64,000 nucleotides of DNA from Pseudoscleropodium purum (Eukaryota; Streptophyta; Bryopsida; Hypnales; Brachytheciaceae): contig OZ017795.1 in assembly GCA_963969395.1 (NCBI GenBank), positions 30,795,063-30,859,062 on the forward strand, written 5' to 3'. A model generated the notes under the pieces. The model saw only the letters and a program-made list of their open reading frames with translations, made no database searches and was not told where the DNA came from. Shown in pieces: positions 1 to 11,790 of this stretch (positions within the stretch are counted from its first letter, which is position 1; each line of letters opens with the position of its first letter). The position numbers and the translations under genes were made by a program.

Positions 1-3000
1 TCAAAAACCTTCCATTCAAATGAAGTGCTAAACAAATGGATAGGTACAGTTTTTTAAATTTCAAAATCAAGTAAAATATTCAGGCTTTATTCTTTTACTA
101 CTAATCATTATATGCCTTTGAGGACCTCTCAAAAATCAAATATTTATCTTTATTAGTGAAGAACAAGAACTTCCAATTAGCCTTCAACATAGTCACTAAA
201 ATATTTCAAAACATTTAAAAGATTATTACTACCCTACATACAAACAAGCCAAAATTTGGGAGCAACTATATATGGTCAATAAGGCAATTATGGGTTAATA
301 CACAAAACTATAACCAATGAGCATTCAAGAATGATATATTGTAAAAATTTTAAGAAAAAATAAAAAACTCTTATCAAATACAAAGTATGCTGAAAAAATC
401 TTTAAAATTCACTATAAGTCATTGGAAAATTTGTAGACTAGTATGGCAATAGATTCCAATTTTAAATTCCAGGAAATATTGAATTTAAAGAATTTTCATA
501 TTTTATAAAAAAATTGAATTTATAAGTATCATTTCATGCGTATATTCAAATTCAATATTAATTAATTATATGGCTAAGATTCAAATGAAGAAGGTAGAAG
601 AACCCCAAATACACTACTTAGAGTGGTGGATCAATCATCTTCATCAATTGAAAAATCAATTGTACTAGAATGATTGAATTACCTACAACATCTACTACGT
701 GTGACTTTAAATCTTTAAAAAGTACACAAAATAAAAACTACATTTTTCAATCATATAGGCACTCTAAAAATCACTCATCCACCAATTTTCAACCTATCCA
801 ATGTTTGTAGTATGAACCCTAGAACACCGGGCTAGTTATCTTAGAAATCATCTTTTGAGGTACTATATGAATCATTTGCTTAAAAGAATACAACTTTCAT
901 TGTTCAATGGTCCTTAAGATAGTAATACTATTTAAACTATAGAAGGTGTTCACTACAGTACTACAAGGTCATCAACTTTGTGATAAAAATAATGGGTATT
1001 TTTACACATTTTAACTAATCCTAAATTCTCAACCTAAATTTAATCAAATTGTTTTCCAAAATTTAAAATAAACAATTGAAATTCCTTCAAGGAATATCTT
1101 TATCATTGATTTAGGAAGAGCTATCCTTTCTTTCTTTTTGTTATAATCTTCTTTTTGAGTTTATTCAATGAATATTAACCAGATGAAATCTTATAAAAAA
1201 AAATATATCAATACTTCAATGCTTTCTTCTTTAATGACCATGATGGTGAAAATGAAAAATTTATCGAATGGATGAATGCTTGAGTTAACAAATTAAATGA
1301 ATGGTAGAAAACTTAGGAATAAAAAAAATTCTTTCACATACATTACTAAGGTAGGTATGGGTTTCTTATCCATTGTTAGACATCTATAGTCAACAATTAT
1401 ACTAGTAAAAACATGGGCCATGTAGAATAGGGAAATGACCTATGCCAAGATTTAGATGACAAATTAAACTAATGGTGGATCTTTTCAAAGTCATTTCCCT
1501 AATCTATATGACCCTTTTTTTACTACCATTAGCTCACCAATATAGTTCTATTAGAGCTCCTTCGTCCATTAGGCTCATTGATCCTATAAAGACAAGTTTA
1601 TGATGACACAATCAAACATGAAAATCCTTCACATTATATGTTCTAGTTTGCCACTCTGAATGAAAGAGTGAGTTTACTATTTAAATTATAGAAGGTGTTC
1701 ACTGCATTACTACAAGGTCATCAACTTAAACTATAATAAAAAAATTGGTAGCCCATGGAATTATCACCTACAATAGCACTCAACAAATTAGGTGATAATT
1801 CCATGGGCTACCAATTTTTTTATTATAATTTAAGTTGATGACCCATAGAATTATCACCTACAATAGCACTCAATAAAGCCTAAAAAATCAAGTTAGTTAG
1901 AATTTGTAATTCTTCATCTTCTAATGTTGATTTGAAATCATTCCTCTATATCTTTTGGGCTAAAATGACCTTATTACATTAACTACACAAAAGAATCATC
2001 ATGCTTAAACTTTTGACTAAGGACAAAAAGACTTTTTGATGATTGAAATTATCTCGAGGGAATTAAAGTTGGACCTTACTTCAAAAGTAAATGTTCGTTA
2101 AGTGCAAATAGAGCCTCTTGTAAAGTAGCTACTTGTTCAATTCAATTTTGGAAATCTACTCTCATTATATTTCTTATTTTATATCTTTGAACCAATAGAA
2201 TTCAACCACTACACATTTCAATTAGACAAAATTAGACATGCATTGATAATGAGGTTGACAATGAATTAGGGCCTAGACCCAAATTCAAGTTGTCCTAATA
2301 TATAAATGTAGAACCAACATTCAGGAAGTTTTTTCAGTTGTCTCGGTAATTTTCCTCCTCTTTATAAAGGGACCGGTTTTTTTCCTAGAGATACCGGTTG
2401 CATCCTCTCCTTATCAAAATCTTCCGGTTTATTTCCTCTAGTATCAAATTCTCACCGGCCAATTTCCTTCAACTTCAAATTTATAAAGGTTGCAATACAT
2501 TTATACATCCTCCATATAAGTTGGAAATAATCTATTTTTTATCGCAATTAGGTTCAAACTATTGCGATTGTTATTTAAGTATGTATTATTCTTACATGTC
2601 TCAAATTTATCAACTCTTCATTGATCTAAGTATTTGCAACTTGATGTCAATGAGCAAGATTTCTTGGTTGATGCAATAACTTGATTCAACATAGCTTGAA
2701 TATTGATATGCAAGTTCTATATGGATTACTTGTAAAACTTGCATATCATTGATGTTATTTGTCATGGTGCTAAAATCCAACTTTGATATCAACCGTCAAA
2801 CATCATCACTAATTGTAGTGTGGTAAGCAAGCAACTAGTAATGGTGCCAAACAACCCTAAATACAACTAGATAACTATGACAATTCTAAGTGATAGGCAC
2901 AAATAAATATCACTTTGTAATACCACAAAGAATCAATGAAAATCTTCATTTTCAAGAAATTTAGCTCCAACAAAAAACTTGACAACTTCTTCATGATTAC

Positions 3001-4600
3001 TCCAAAAACTATGTAATACTCATGCTCTACCACCAAGCCACCTCTACAATAAGAAAGATTCAAATACTACACAAAGCGTCTATCTTTGTATTCATCTTCA
3101 AAGTCAGTTTAAAAAGAAGTAGTGTCCACCTAGTCCAAGAAGATACCCAACTCCAGTAACCCGGATATTAGCCTTGAATTCTAAATTGCAAGCAGCTAAG
3201 ATCCGACAATTTCATAGAAGTGGTAGCTAAATAGCTCCCATTTATTTTTGCAGACTGGTAGGTTGCCAATCCTACCAATGTTTTGTGTGGTTTTCCATCT
3301 TCCATTTTTACACTCCAACTGGTTATTTTCCCAAAGGCAGTAGCTAATAATGAACTAACTACTAGTTCTTCTCGAACATTGAGTAGAACTATCTCAAATG
3401 AAGCCCCTAAGTCATATGAAGCCTAAGTGGGAAAATTGGGTGAAGCCCCAAATGGGAAAATTAGTTGAAAGATACATGGCCACCTAATTTTTGTACTTGA
3501 CTCAATTTTTTTGCACCAAAGAAAATTCAATCAACTTTTAATATGAAGTCTTTGGGCCCAATTGAAGGACTTTAACACTTCTAATTTCATCTATTTCGTC
3601 CATTACAATAGCTTCTAACAATTGATTTAGAGAAAGGTAGAGAGCTCTAAAGCCCGTTTCATATATGAACATCCACAAGCAATAGACAAAATTCTTTGCA
3701 AATTGGTCAAAGGTTATGTTTCATCCAATGGGACTTTCACACAAGATGGATGCCCACTTGATAAACAATAGAAAAAATTCTTTGTGATTTTATTGGTCAT
3801 AGGCTATGTTTCAAGGTGAAGTCATCATTGTAGTGAACAAGTTTGAAATCAAGTTGAGAGGTGACCCCAAATCTTGTCCAGTAGACAAAATGGGCTTGTT
3901 GAAGAAGAAAGGAGTTGTGAAAGAGCATCCTTGGAACAAATATGCAACTACAAATGAACTTTCGCATATATAATTCTACTAGACATCCAGTTTCATGTGT
4001 GAAATCATTCAAGGGACAGACAAAACCAATGGTGACATGGCAACTTCCCTCCACACCAAGCTGGACAATCAAGTGACAAGGGTGGATCTTGTCACTTGTA
4101 AATGTAAAGGCTGAGCTCTTTGTACATGTAAAGGCATCATGGAACAGAAAATCCAAATTCAAACGCAATTGATGAAGATGCTAATTCATTTCTTATTTTC
4201 TGCAGCATCCACTCTGAAATGTACAAATGGTGTAAGTTGGAAAAAACAATCTTGTCATCAGTGAAGATTTCGCTTAAGGGACGCTTTTGGATTGAATCCC
4301 TCCAATGCTTACTGACTCGCCGATGCTACTGACACATTTATAGCTCCAACGGATCCAAATGACCCATGTGGTGATCCTTCTATAGCTTAGAAAAGTTCTC
4401 CCCAAAGTTACCCAGGCAGCATTCAACCGGGAGCACTATTGACTTTAGCTAGATGCAATCATAACGTATTTTTTGACGAAATCGCAGTACCATAAATTAA
4501 GAAGCCCGATTGTCGAGGCGTCTGTCTCCAAGCGTCTTCAGAATGAATGAGTGTAAATGACTACAAAGAGATGGTGACTTCCGGACACGAAGACAGTGTT
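1..4600. other. AT-rich intergenic region, no gene recognised
   Basis: Only short ORFs of about 60 to 120 codons occur here; none shows a domain, a coding-like composition or splice-linked continuation that I recognise. It contains the hairpin at 1721-1838 and a diverged direct repeat of about 45 bases (3678-3722 and 3768-3815). A block near 930-977 recurs near 1676-1725, just before the hairpin. The last part, about 4500-5108, probably includes the 3' untranslated region and terminator of the minus-strand KH gene, but I see no unambiguous poly(A) signal. Confidence 0.6.
1721..1838. repeat. Near-perfect inverted repeat (hairpin), 50-bp arms
   Basis: The arm 1721-1770 is the reverse complement of 1789-1838 with a single mismatch, around an 18-base spacer. 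The stretch from 1745 (GTAGCCCATGGAATTATCACC...) is then repeated once more in direct orientation at about 1838-1883 as a diverged copy. This copy order suggests a replication template switch rather than a transposon with clean ends. If transcribed it would fold into a long stem. Confidence 0.85.
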
Positions 4601-5108
4601 AATCACCTTAGAAACTAAACCCGACCCGAAAGTGTTTTTGAAGTTACGTAGTTCAACAGACCTCGAACTCGAGCATTGCAAAAGTTACACAGATTTCCGT
4701 AAGCTAAAGATAGCTTGCAAATGCAGGATAAGCAGACAAGCAATTGTTCGTTCTTGTGCATCTGAACTCAATAACAGCAGACAAGTACTTGTTTTGATCC
4801 AATGCATATGAAAATAACGTACTAAGCATTTCTTGAAGTCCCGGAGAATTAGTACACCCTTTTCACAGCCAACAATAGAAAATACAATCCCTAAATTGGC
4901 AGCAATGTGCAACAATACCTTGTCTTCTGCCCGAAACCTATAATTCACCGAAACTACATGAAGACATTACTCCAAAATTTTGAGAAAACTATGTATCATG
5001 CTCTAATGAACTGCACTGTCCAATTCTAAAATTAGTACAAAAGAGATGACATAAATTCCTAAGCAAACTAGGGTTAACAAACCATAGAGATAGGATAACC
5101 ACTTCCCC

Positions 5109-8100
5109 TTAGCTTTGGGTGGCAGACACAGTTGGAGCTTGGCTGACTGGAACTGCAGAGGCACCTCCAACAGCAGAGGCATTGTAATCATAGCCACTAG
5201 CAGCTGCTGGAGCAGACCCATCACCCGATGGAGCAGAGTACCCCGCTTGAGATTGTCCATATGCAGCATACCCTTGCTGACCTTGCTGACCATAAGCTTG
5301 CTGATCACCCTGAGTAGGCTGCGCATATGAGTATCCACTGTACACAGGTTGTTGAGCATAAGCCTGCTGCGGGTAACTTTGCTGAGCATATGTTGTGGCC
5401 GGATCACCATATGCAGGAGTTTGAGCAGGGGGTTGCTGGTAACCCTGATAATAGCTTTGCTGATTGTACCCATACCCAGAGGCATCCGTGGGAGCTGCAG
5501 TGCCCTGAGGAGTTTGATGAACCTGAAAAACAATCAGGCTTGTCACATACCTTGAAATCCCTGCAAGTAAACTACATAAGGGTAATACTAACAGAAAGGC
5601 CAGACGACCGAAGTACAATCCAAACCACCACACAGTAGAAGTTCGAACTGTCACCTGCTGGCTTTGCTGGCCATAGAAATCATAAGAGGATTGTTGCTGG
5701 GGCTGTGCAGCAGAAGCAGGTGAGCGCTGCTCCCAACCAGAGGAATAACCACCTGCTGGCTGTTGAGAAAACTGGCCATAAGCTTGGGGAGGTGGCTGCT
5801 GGTACTGTTGAGGAGGGCCTGGATAGTGAGGAGGCTGCTGGTATCCATAAGGCGGAGGGGCAGCAGGAGGACCCCACTGCTGAGGACCCGAAGGCCTGTA
5901 TCCACCTCCCTGGTGTTGATTGTAGCTACCTAGAGGGCCTCTTGAAGTACGATTCTGCTCAAACATCCGCCAAACCAGCCCAAGAAAACCTTACAAAATG
6001 CACTATTTCATGAGGTAACAGCCAGCAACAATCCAAACAAATTTCTCAGCGATAACGATCACATCTTCCTCGGGACACAAACTTAGAGAAGATACCAGGG
6101 ATGCAATGGGCACAAGAACCAATATGCAAATACACCACACAAGAGACTCTAGACATCTTGCAACAAGCACGCAGAGAGAGAAGGACGACGTCGACAGTTC
6201 AAAGTCATCATTACCACAAAAGTCAAGAGGTTAGTCAATATACACAAGCTGGACAAATTACTCTCACCTCATCCAAAATTTGGGTGTGAGCTTTCTGGCT
6301 ACCGGCGAAACATTGAAGCCCCATCCTTGCTCAGTGCAATTTAGGTGCACCTGTTCCAGGCTTGACTAAAGATGTCCATCCCGTAACCAAATAGCGGGAC
6401 TCAAGAATATAACAGACGATGATAACTCCAAAACCATACAGGATGCACACTCCTAAATCGCATCAGGGGATATTTCAAAAGCTAAAATATGCATATTTAG
6501 TTTCTGGGCGGTGTATTCCAGGCCAATGATTTTGGCACTCTGCACACTAGAGTAAGCAAGATTGTGCCAAAATACATTTTTCATTACTCAGTAATAATAT
6601 CACGCCATAATTACCTGTAACGAATCATACCCCAAATCTCGACTTCTCACAGTGGGGTAGTCTAAAATCAGAAGTGATGCCATTTGAAGTCCCTTTCTCA
6701 GCGGCCAAATCATCCAAATGAGAACTTATACTCGAACCCAGTCCAGCTAAACATGGAACAGGTGACAAACTCTGTTACTGCACATGGAACCCTAACTCAA
6801 TTGCTAGAAGCTCGGAAGCTCTCATCTAAAATTGGACACGTATGTCCAATAGAGAGGCCGATGATAGAGGATGAGAAACTGACAGCACCATTTACACAAG
6901 GCAACAGTGCATTGAAAACAGCTTCACACTAACTAGAAGATAGACAACCGTACTACCATTAAAAGCAGTAATCTTTCAGCGTAATGTAACAACTACAAGA
7001 ACATCACAAGGCAGACCATGAGATTATCTACGAATTCCAAAACCATGTAGCTTTGTTTCAGTACCTTACGAAGCTCCAGGAGGCGCAAACACACCCTCGA
7101 TTACTAGGAAGCTGTCAGAATTAGAACTCAACGCAAACAAATACATTGCCAACACATTCATCCTCAAAGGATCACCGCAAGCACAGTCGAGGCAATATAA
7201 CGAGAATGTATTTGCACAAGGCAGTCTACTATAGACCTAGGGGCGAACATAACGGTACATATCACCAAGAAAGATGGCACACTGAACCAACAGTAAAGAA
7301 TAAAAAACTCGTCCTCACACACAATCGAATGCAGAAGTCAGCATCTTGAGCAAAGATATAACAACACCACCACGCACATACGCATCATTTATGACACAAA
7401 AAGGTTGCGAAAGCAAAAATACCTCGTCAATAACTTCCTTAATCAAGTCATACGCCATGTCCGTGGCCTTCTTGTTGCCAATTAAGGTAACCATCCTCTC
7501 AGTGGCCCCTGGCTCAGTCTCAGAATCGTTTTGCACCTGAACCACGTAAACAACATCACGGAACTCGCATGAAAAACTGTGTTCTCAGACAATAGAAAGC
7601 AGAAAAATACTGGTGTTTGCGATGTACACCAGTAGCACACAGCACCTGAATGCGCGCTCCAGAACGACTCTGAAGGTTCTTGATCGTCTCCCCACCTCTG
7701 CCAATAATCAAACCAACCTGCGTAACAAAAAAACGTTTACTCAAAATTCGGTTGATAAACAATGCTACTTTTAATTACACCATTCAGAAATCTAGTACTT
7801 GTCACTCCTCCGGGTCTAGGTAGGTAAAAACCTTGTTATTCGGAACTTTAACTTGTACTTGCTCTCCAGGAGGACCACCTGGGGCAGCAAAGCCACGACC
7901 ACCACCACCAATTGCACCAGCTCCACCAGTGGTAGCCTGCTGAGAAATCAATAAAAAAAAACAATAGACTGTCAAAACCGGCGAATCGATCCTCCGCATC
8001 ACGTAGATAAAATCTAAATCCTTCACAACACATGATTCCACGACAGTCCCTTCACTGGCGGAAATAAATCGTCATTCCCTGTACGTAAGGTAATTTTGGA

Positions 8101-9439
8101 AACAGGGGTTTTGAACAATGTGGGTTTAAATGTAGACCTCGGCAATAACATCTTTCACAAGCTGCTCCGCGCGAGTGATCTGTTCCAGGGTGCCCATAAG
8201 CTCCACTTGTCTCGTCGACGAACGAGGATCCGACTCACCGTCCCTTGCCACTTGAATTCGGGCCCCTGATTGGTGCTGCAAATATTTGATAGTCTCACCG
8301 CCTTTTCCAATGACAAGCCCAACCTGTCAAAAGACGTCGACCGTCTATAAGATATCCCCAGAGGTCAACCATCAACCCATACTAAACAGTCTATTTTAGA
8401 GACAAATGCTCACAGATTACGTAACGAACCTTTGAGTTCGGCACATCAATCTTTCTTGACTGATTGGAACCCCCCTGGTTATAAAACTGCGGAGCCTGAT
8501 GATATTGCTGCGAATCATGCTGGTACTGCTGCGAATCTTGGTGTTGCTGCATCTGATGATGCAGACCATGCGCTTCTTGTGAAAGCGACTCCTGATCTCG
8601 CTTGGAGCTATCATCTGTGTGAAATTGGAAAGAACACAAGAATAAGAAACACGACGACAGGCATACGACTCTGTGGACCACAGCAACAGAAAGGAACCAA
8701 TATTTTCAGCGACAGGAAGCCAAGTCAACCAGCGAATACTACAAAGGATCAAGCGTCTGCAGCACATACACCTTAACCCTAAAGACTCTCGGAAATCACA
8801 TGGGCATAACTATGAAACACCATCGGACAAGGAAAACATTACCATCGTCGAAACCAAGGGTAACTACAGTAACTAGCATACGCAGCACCCAGAAAAGTGG
8901 AATATTTCTCGTTATGTGTCGTTACCTATCTGTTCTCGGTAAGAAACCAAAAATTCAATTCAACCTGAGACCGATAAGCAAACTCAAGCTCACACACCAA
9001 ATACACCTCAAGCCCTAGAAAAATTCACGAAACAGCACGAAACGCTATGAAAAATCATCGAACTATTACCAGCATAGGCACCACTCATATCCAACCCATT
9101 CGTTCGCCCTCCGCCAGTATGATCGTCCCCACCCAGGTCTTCCGTCCTGGGCCGCTTGACCTCGCCCCCGACCAAGCGCGCAGCGATCTGCGCCGCCTTC
9201 TGCTTCACGAGCTCGAACTCGGACAACGGGGGAGGGACACTGTTGTACGTCACGGCGCCGGGAGCGACGACGGACTCGCTTATTTCGTTAGCGCTGTTGC
9301 CATTGAAGATGGTAGTGCCCGCGGGAGGAGCTTCGTCGCCGGGGCCAGTGGTGTCATCGAACTTGCGCTTGTTCTCCAGGCGAGGCGCTTGTTGTTGCTC
9401 GTAATCTTCCGTCGCGGCAGCTTCGCCATCGTGCGCCAT
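5109..9439 (-). CDS. FUBP-like KH-domain RNA/ssDNA-binding protein (8 exons, 582 aa)
   Basis: Exons on the minus strand: 9439-9070, 8614-8430, 8323-8138, 7939-7832, 7717-7646, 7536-7423, 5954-5655 and 5522-5109 (TAA stop). All borders are GT..AG and frames join exactly. Residues 1-178 are a low-complexity acidic N-terminus with basic clusters NKRK (23) and KRPR (95) that could act as nuclear signals. KH1 spans about 179-247 with GKGG at 191-194; KH2 spans about 277-345 with GRGG at 289-292. Introns cut each KH domain just before VGLVIG/VGLIIG, a duplicated gene structure. Residues 346-582 are rich in Q, Y, G, P and A (YGQQ, YAQQ, QGYQQPP), a prion-like tail. The family binds single-stranded nucleic acid in transcription and RNA processing; the exact role here is inferred. 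The exon 4 acceptor could shift by one codon (7936). Confidence 0.93.
5955..7422 (-). other. Long intron of the KH-protein gene (1.47 kb)
   Basis: This intron separates KH2 from the Q/Y-rich tail. It is far longer than the other introns of the gene (about 100-450 bases). Short ORFs on either strand inside it show no recognisable domain, and I see no repeat, small-RNA hairpin or nested gene. Confidence 0.7.
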
Positions 9440-9765
9440 GGTTGGTGAGAGAAGCGGAAAAACCTAATCGCGGGGAGAGAAAAGGGAAGGGAAGCAGCAA
9501 GCTTCGAGTGAAGAAACTTGCGAGAGCATAGAGTGCGGAAGGGAAGCTTTACGATGTGGTGGCAAGAGCTCTTTATAGCTTGACCTAATATGCGACTGTT
9601 CCTGACCGTTGATCTGATCTTGCTTGGTCCTGATCGTCCATCCAGTCTGACTGGACCAGTTCTGCTTGGCTCTTGACCAGTAATGCGTACGGCCGCTTTA
9701 CACCTAATGGCCGGGCCAATTTGTTGTGTAACAAGAGAGGCCCAAAATCCAGACTTTAAGATTAG
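9440..9765 (-). promoter_or_regulatory. 5' UTR and proximal promoter of the KH-protein gene
   Basis: The stretch just upstream of the ATG is clearly richer in G and C than the DNA beyond it. It holds a purine-rich presumed leader (about 9440-9545) and TTTATAGC on the plus strand near 9571. From 9766 it is abutted by a transposable element, so little more than 320 bases of native upstream sequence remain. The promoter assignment is from position only. Confidence 0.45.
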
Positions 9766-10889
9766 CTACCGTAGTACCTCTTCAATTTCGGCACCCTCTG
9801 AGCCGAATATTTAATAAAATTTGACTTTTTAATTTCGGCAGAAAAAAAATTAATTACTGCAATTTCCTTCATCCTAGATATTGTAGTAATAAAATATTTG
9901 GCATGTAGTTTCAATAAGCAAGTCATCAACATGAGGGAAGCGCTGAAAGACAAGATCTTTATACAAATTGTGTGATAGGAGGTAAAACAACCCATGTGAG
10001 ATATGTAAATAGTTAGGATTAGTAGGAGTTCAACCGTTCATAATGAAATCAAATATAAGAAATGTGTTCAATGTAGAATTTCAAACCTCATTTAGGCATA
10101 GTAGAACAACTTTTTTCAAAAAAATTTGAACTTAGTTATTGTGAAAAATGAAGCTAGATTTCATCTTTATGAATCCTTTTGAGATTTTGATCCTCCAATC
10201 AAAAGTTATGGACAAATTTCAAAGAGGAGTTGGAAGGAACATTTTCTTTGACATTTTCAAACATCTCCTTTGAATTTTGTCTATAATCACAAAAGGATTA
10301 TAATTACAAAAGAATCTTTGAAAATGAAAGTTAGATTAATTTCTCAATTTTTCTTAGATCAAAGTTTTTTTGAAAAATGTTATTTTACAATGCAAAAATG
10401 AGATTTAAAAGTCTACTTTGAATACATGTACTATTTTTTTACAATGAAAAGTCAAGCTATCATCTTCAAGTTACCCCATATCCTTTAAGGCTTCATGAGA
10501 GAGAATGAATTTCATTATAAAAACAACCTCTCCATCTTCTTGAATCACTTTACTTCAATAATTAAATTCCTTGATGTTCCCATCAACAAGTTTCTTGATG
10601 ATTGATGATCTTGTTGTGAACATGGTTGATGATCATTGGACTCTATATTGTACCTTCTTACTAACATTGATTGTTTCTTTTTTTCAAAATCAACCTAATC
10701 ATTTAATTCTTTATGATTTTGACAAGATTACCAAACCGTAGATAGTAAATAGTTACATACTTCCATTGATTTAGGCAATCAACATTGTAAATTTTGAAGA
10801 TTTTCGGCAATTATCATTATAATTTTTTGAAATTATGATATCTTTAAAAACAATTAATTTTTGCCGAAATTGAAGAGGTACTACGGTAG
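9766..10889. mobile_element. Non-autonomous DNA transposon with 27-bp perfect terminal inverted repeats
   Basis: The left end 9766-9792 (CTACCGTAGTACCTC...) is the exact reverse complement of the right end 10863-10889. The internal sequence is AT-rich and has no transposase ORF, so the element is non-autonomous. A second, weaker inverted pair lies just inside the ends (TTCGGCAGAAAAAAAATTAATT near 9834 with its complement near 10849). I could not define a target-site duplication. It sits about 330 bases upstream of the KH-protein start codon. Confidence 0.85.
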
Positions 10890-11540
10890 TATGCTTCGTG
10901 CCATGCCATAGTCAAAATAAAAAGTCAAAATAAAAAATAAAATTTTAATTTTTTAATTTATCAAAAATCTTTGAAATTTTATTCAATATTCAAAAAACTT
11001 TATTCAATATTAATTATGCACAAAGGAGTGCAAGGGCTTTGTTTTGTGGTATTTGAACAAGCAATATGAAAGATAAGATTTTTCCAAAATAAAGGATAAT
11101 TTTTTTTAATTTTTTAATTTTATAAAAAAATCAAAAATTAATAATTTTTACAATGTTTGTTCAAATACTACAAACAAGTTTGTCTATGCGTAGAGATATT
11201 TCCAATGGTCATCAGGGACACATAGTTTCTTAGATTTAGGAATTTCAAACAAACAAGCAACCTAATGTAAGTTATAGAAACTTTAAAAACTTTAAATGAA
11301 AATGTTTGTTCTACTTTGTTTGTTAGTTATGGTGAGATCTACTAGATCCTCCATCCCTTAGTTGTATTCTTGATATCATTAGAAAGCCCTCAACAAGAAA
11401 GTGTGCATAGACTTTGTTTTGTGGTGTTCGGACATATGGTGTGAAAGATATTGAATTTCAAATTTTTATGAATTAAAAAATTAGAAAATTTTATTTATCT
11501 TTACATTTATTGTAGCAATAGCACAAGGCAAACTAATAAG

Positions 11541-11790
11541 CAATGGTGCTAGTTTGTGAGCCTAAGAATGCAAGTTTGTGAGCATTGAGCTTACAATATA
11601 GGTACCTATAATATGGATACCACACTCTATAGAAGGTATATGTATCAAAAACACCTATAATGTGGGTATTTGTAGTATATATACCTTATAGCCATAGATG
11701 ATTTTTATAGTATATACACCTATAATATAGGTGTATAGTATTCTAGGCTCATGGACTTACACTTCTATGCTCACATAATAGCAACCTTTC
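11541..11790 (+). repeat. MITE-like repeat, copy A (paired with 15756-16005 in inverted orientation)
   Basis: It starts with GTGAGCCTAAGAATG and ends with ATGCTCACATAATAGCAACC, so its ends are themselves roughly inverted (GTGAGC / GCTCAC). The centre is made of CCTATAATATRGGTA-like words. The copy at 15756-16005 is its reverse complement at, by eye, about 85 per cent identity. A third, more diverged and interrupted relative lies in a PLC intron near 48520-48880. Confidence 0.75.

Noticed and set aside
3797..4168. 123-codon minus-strand ORF
   Set aside because: No recognisable domain, no splice-linked neighbour, and it overlaps a local direct repeat.
9047..9448. Plus-strand 133-codon ORF over the first KH-gene exon
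   Set aside because: It mirrors a GC-rich exon; the minus frame has the start codon, splice donor and continuity into the KH domains.
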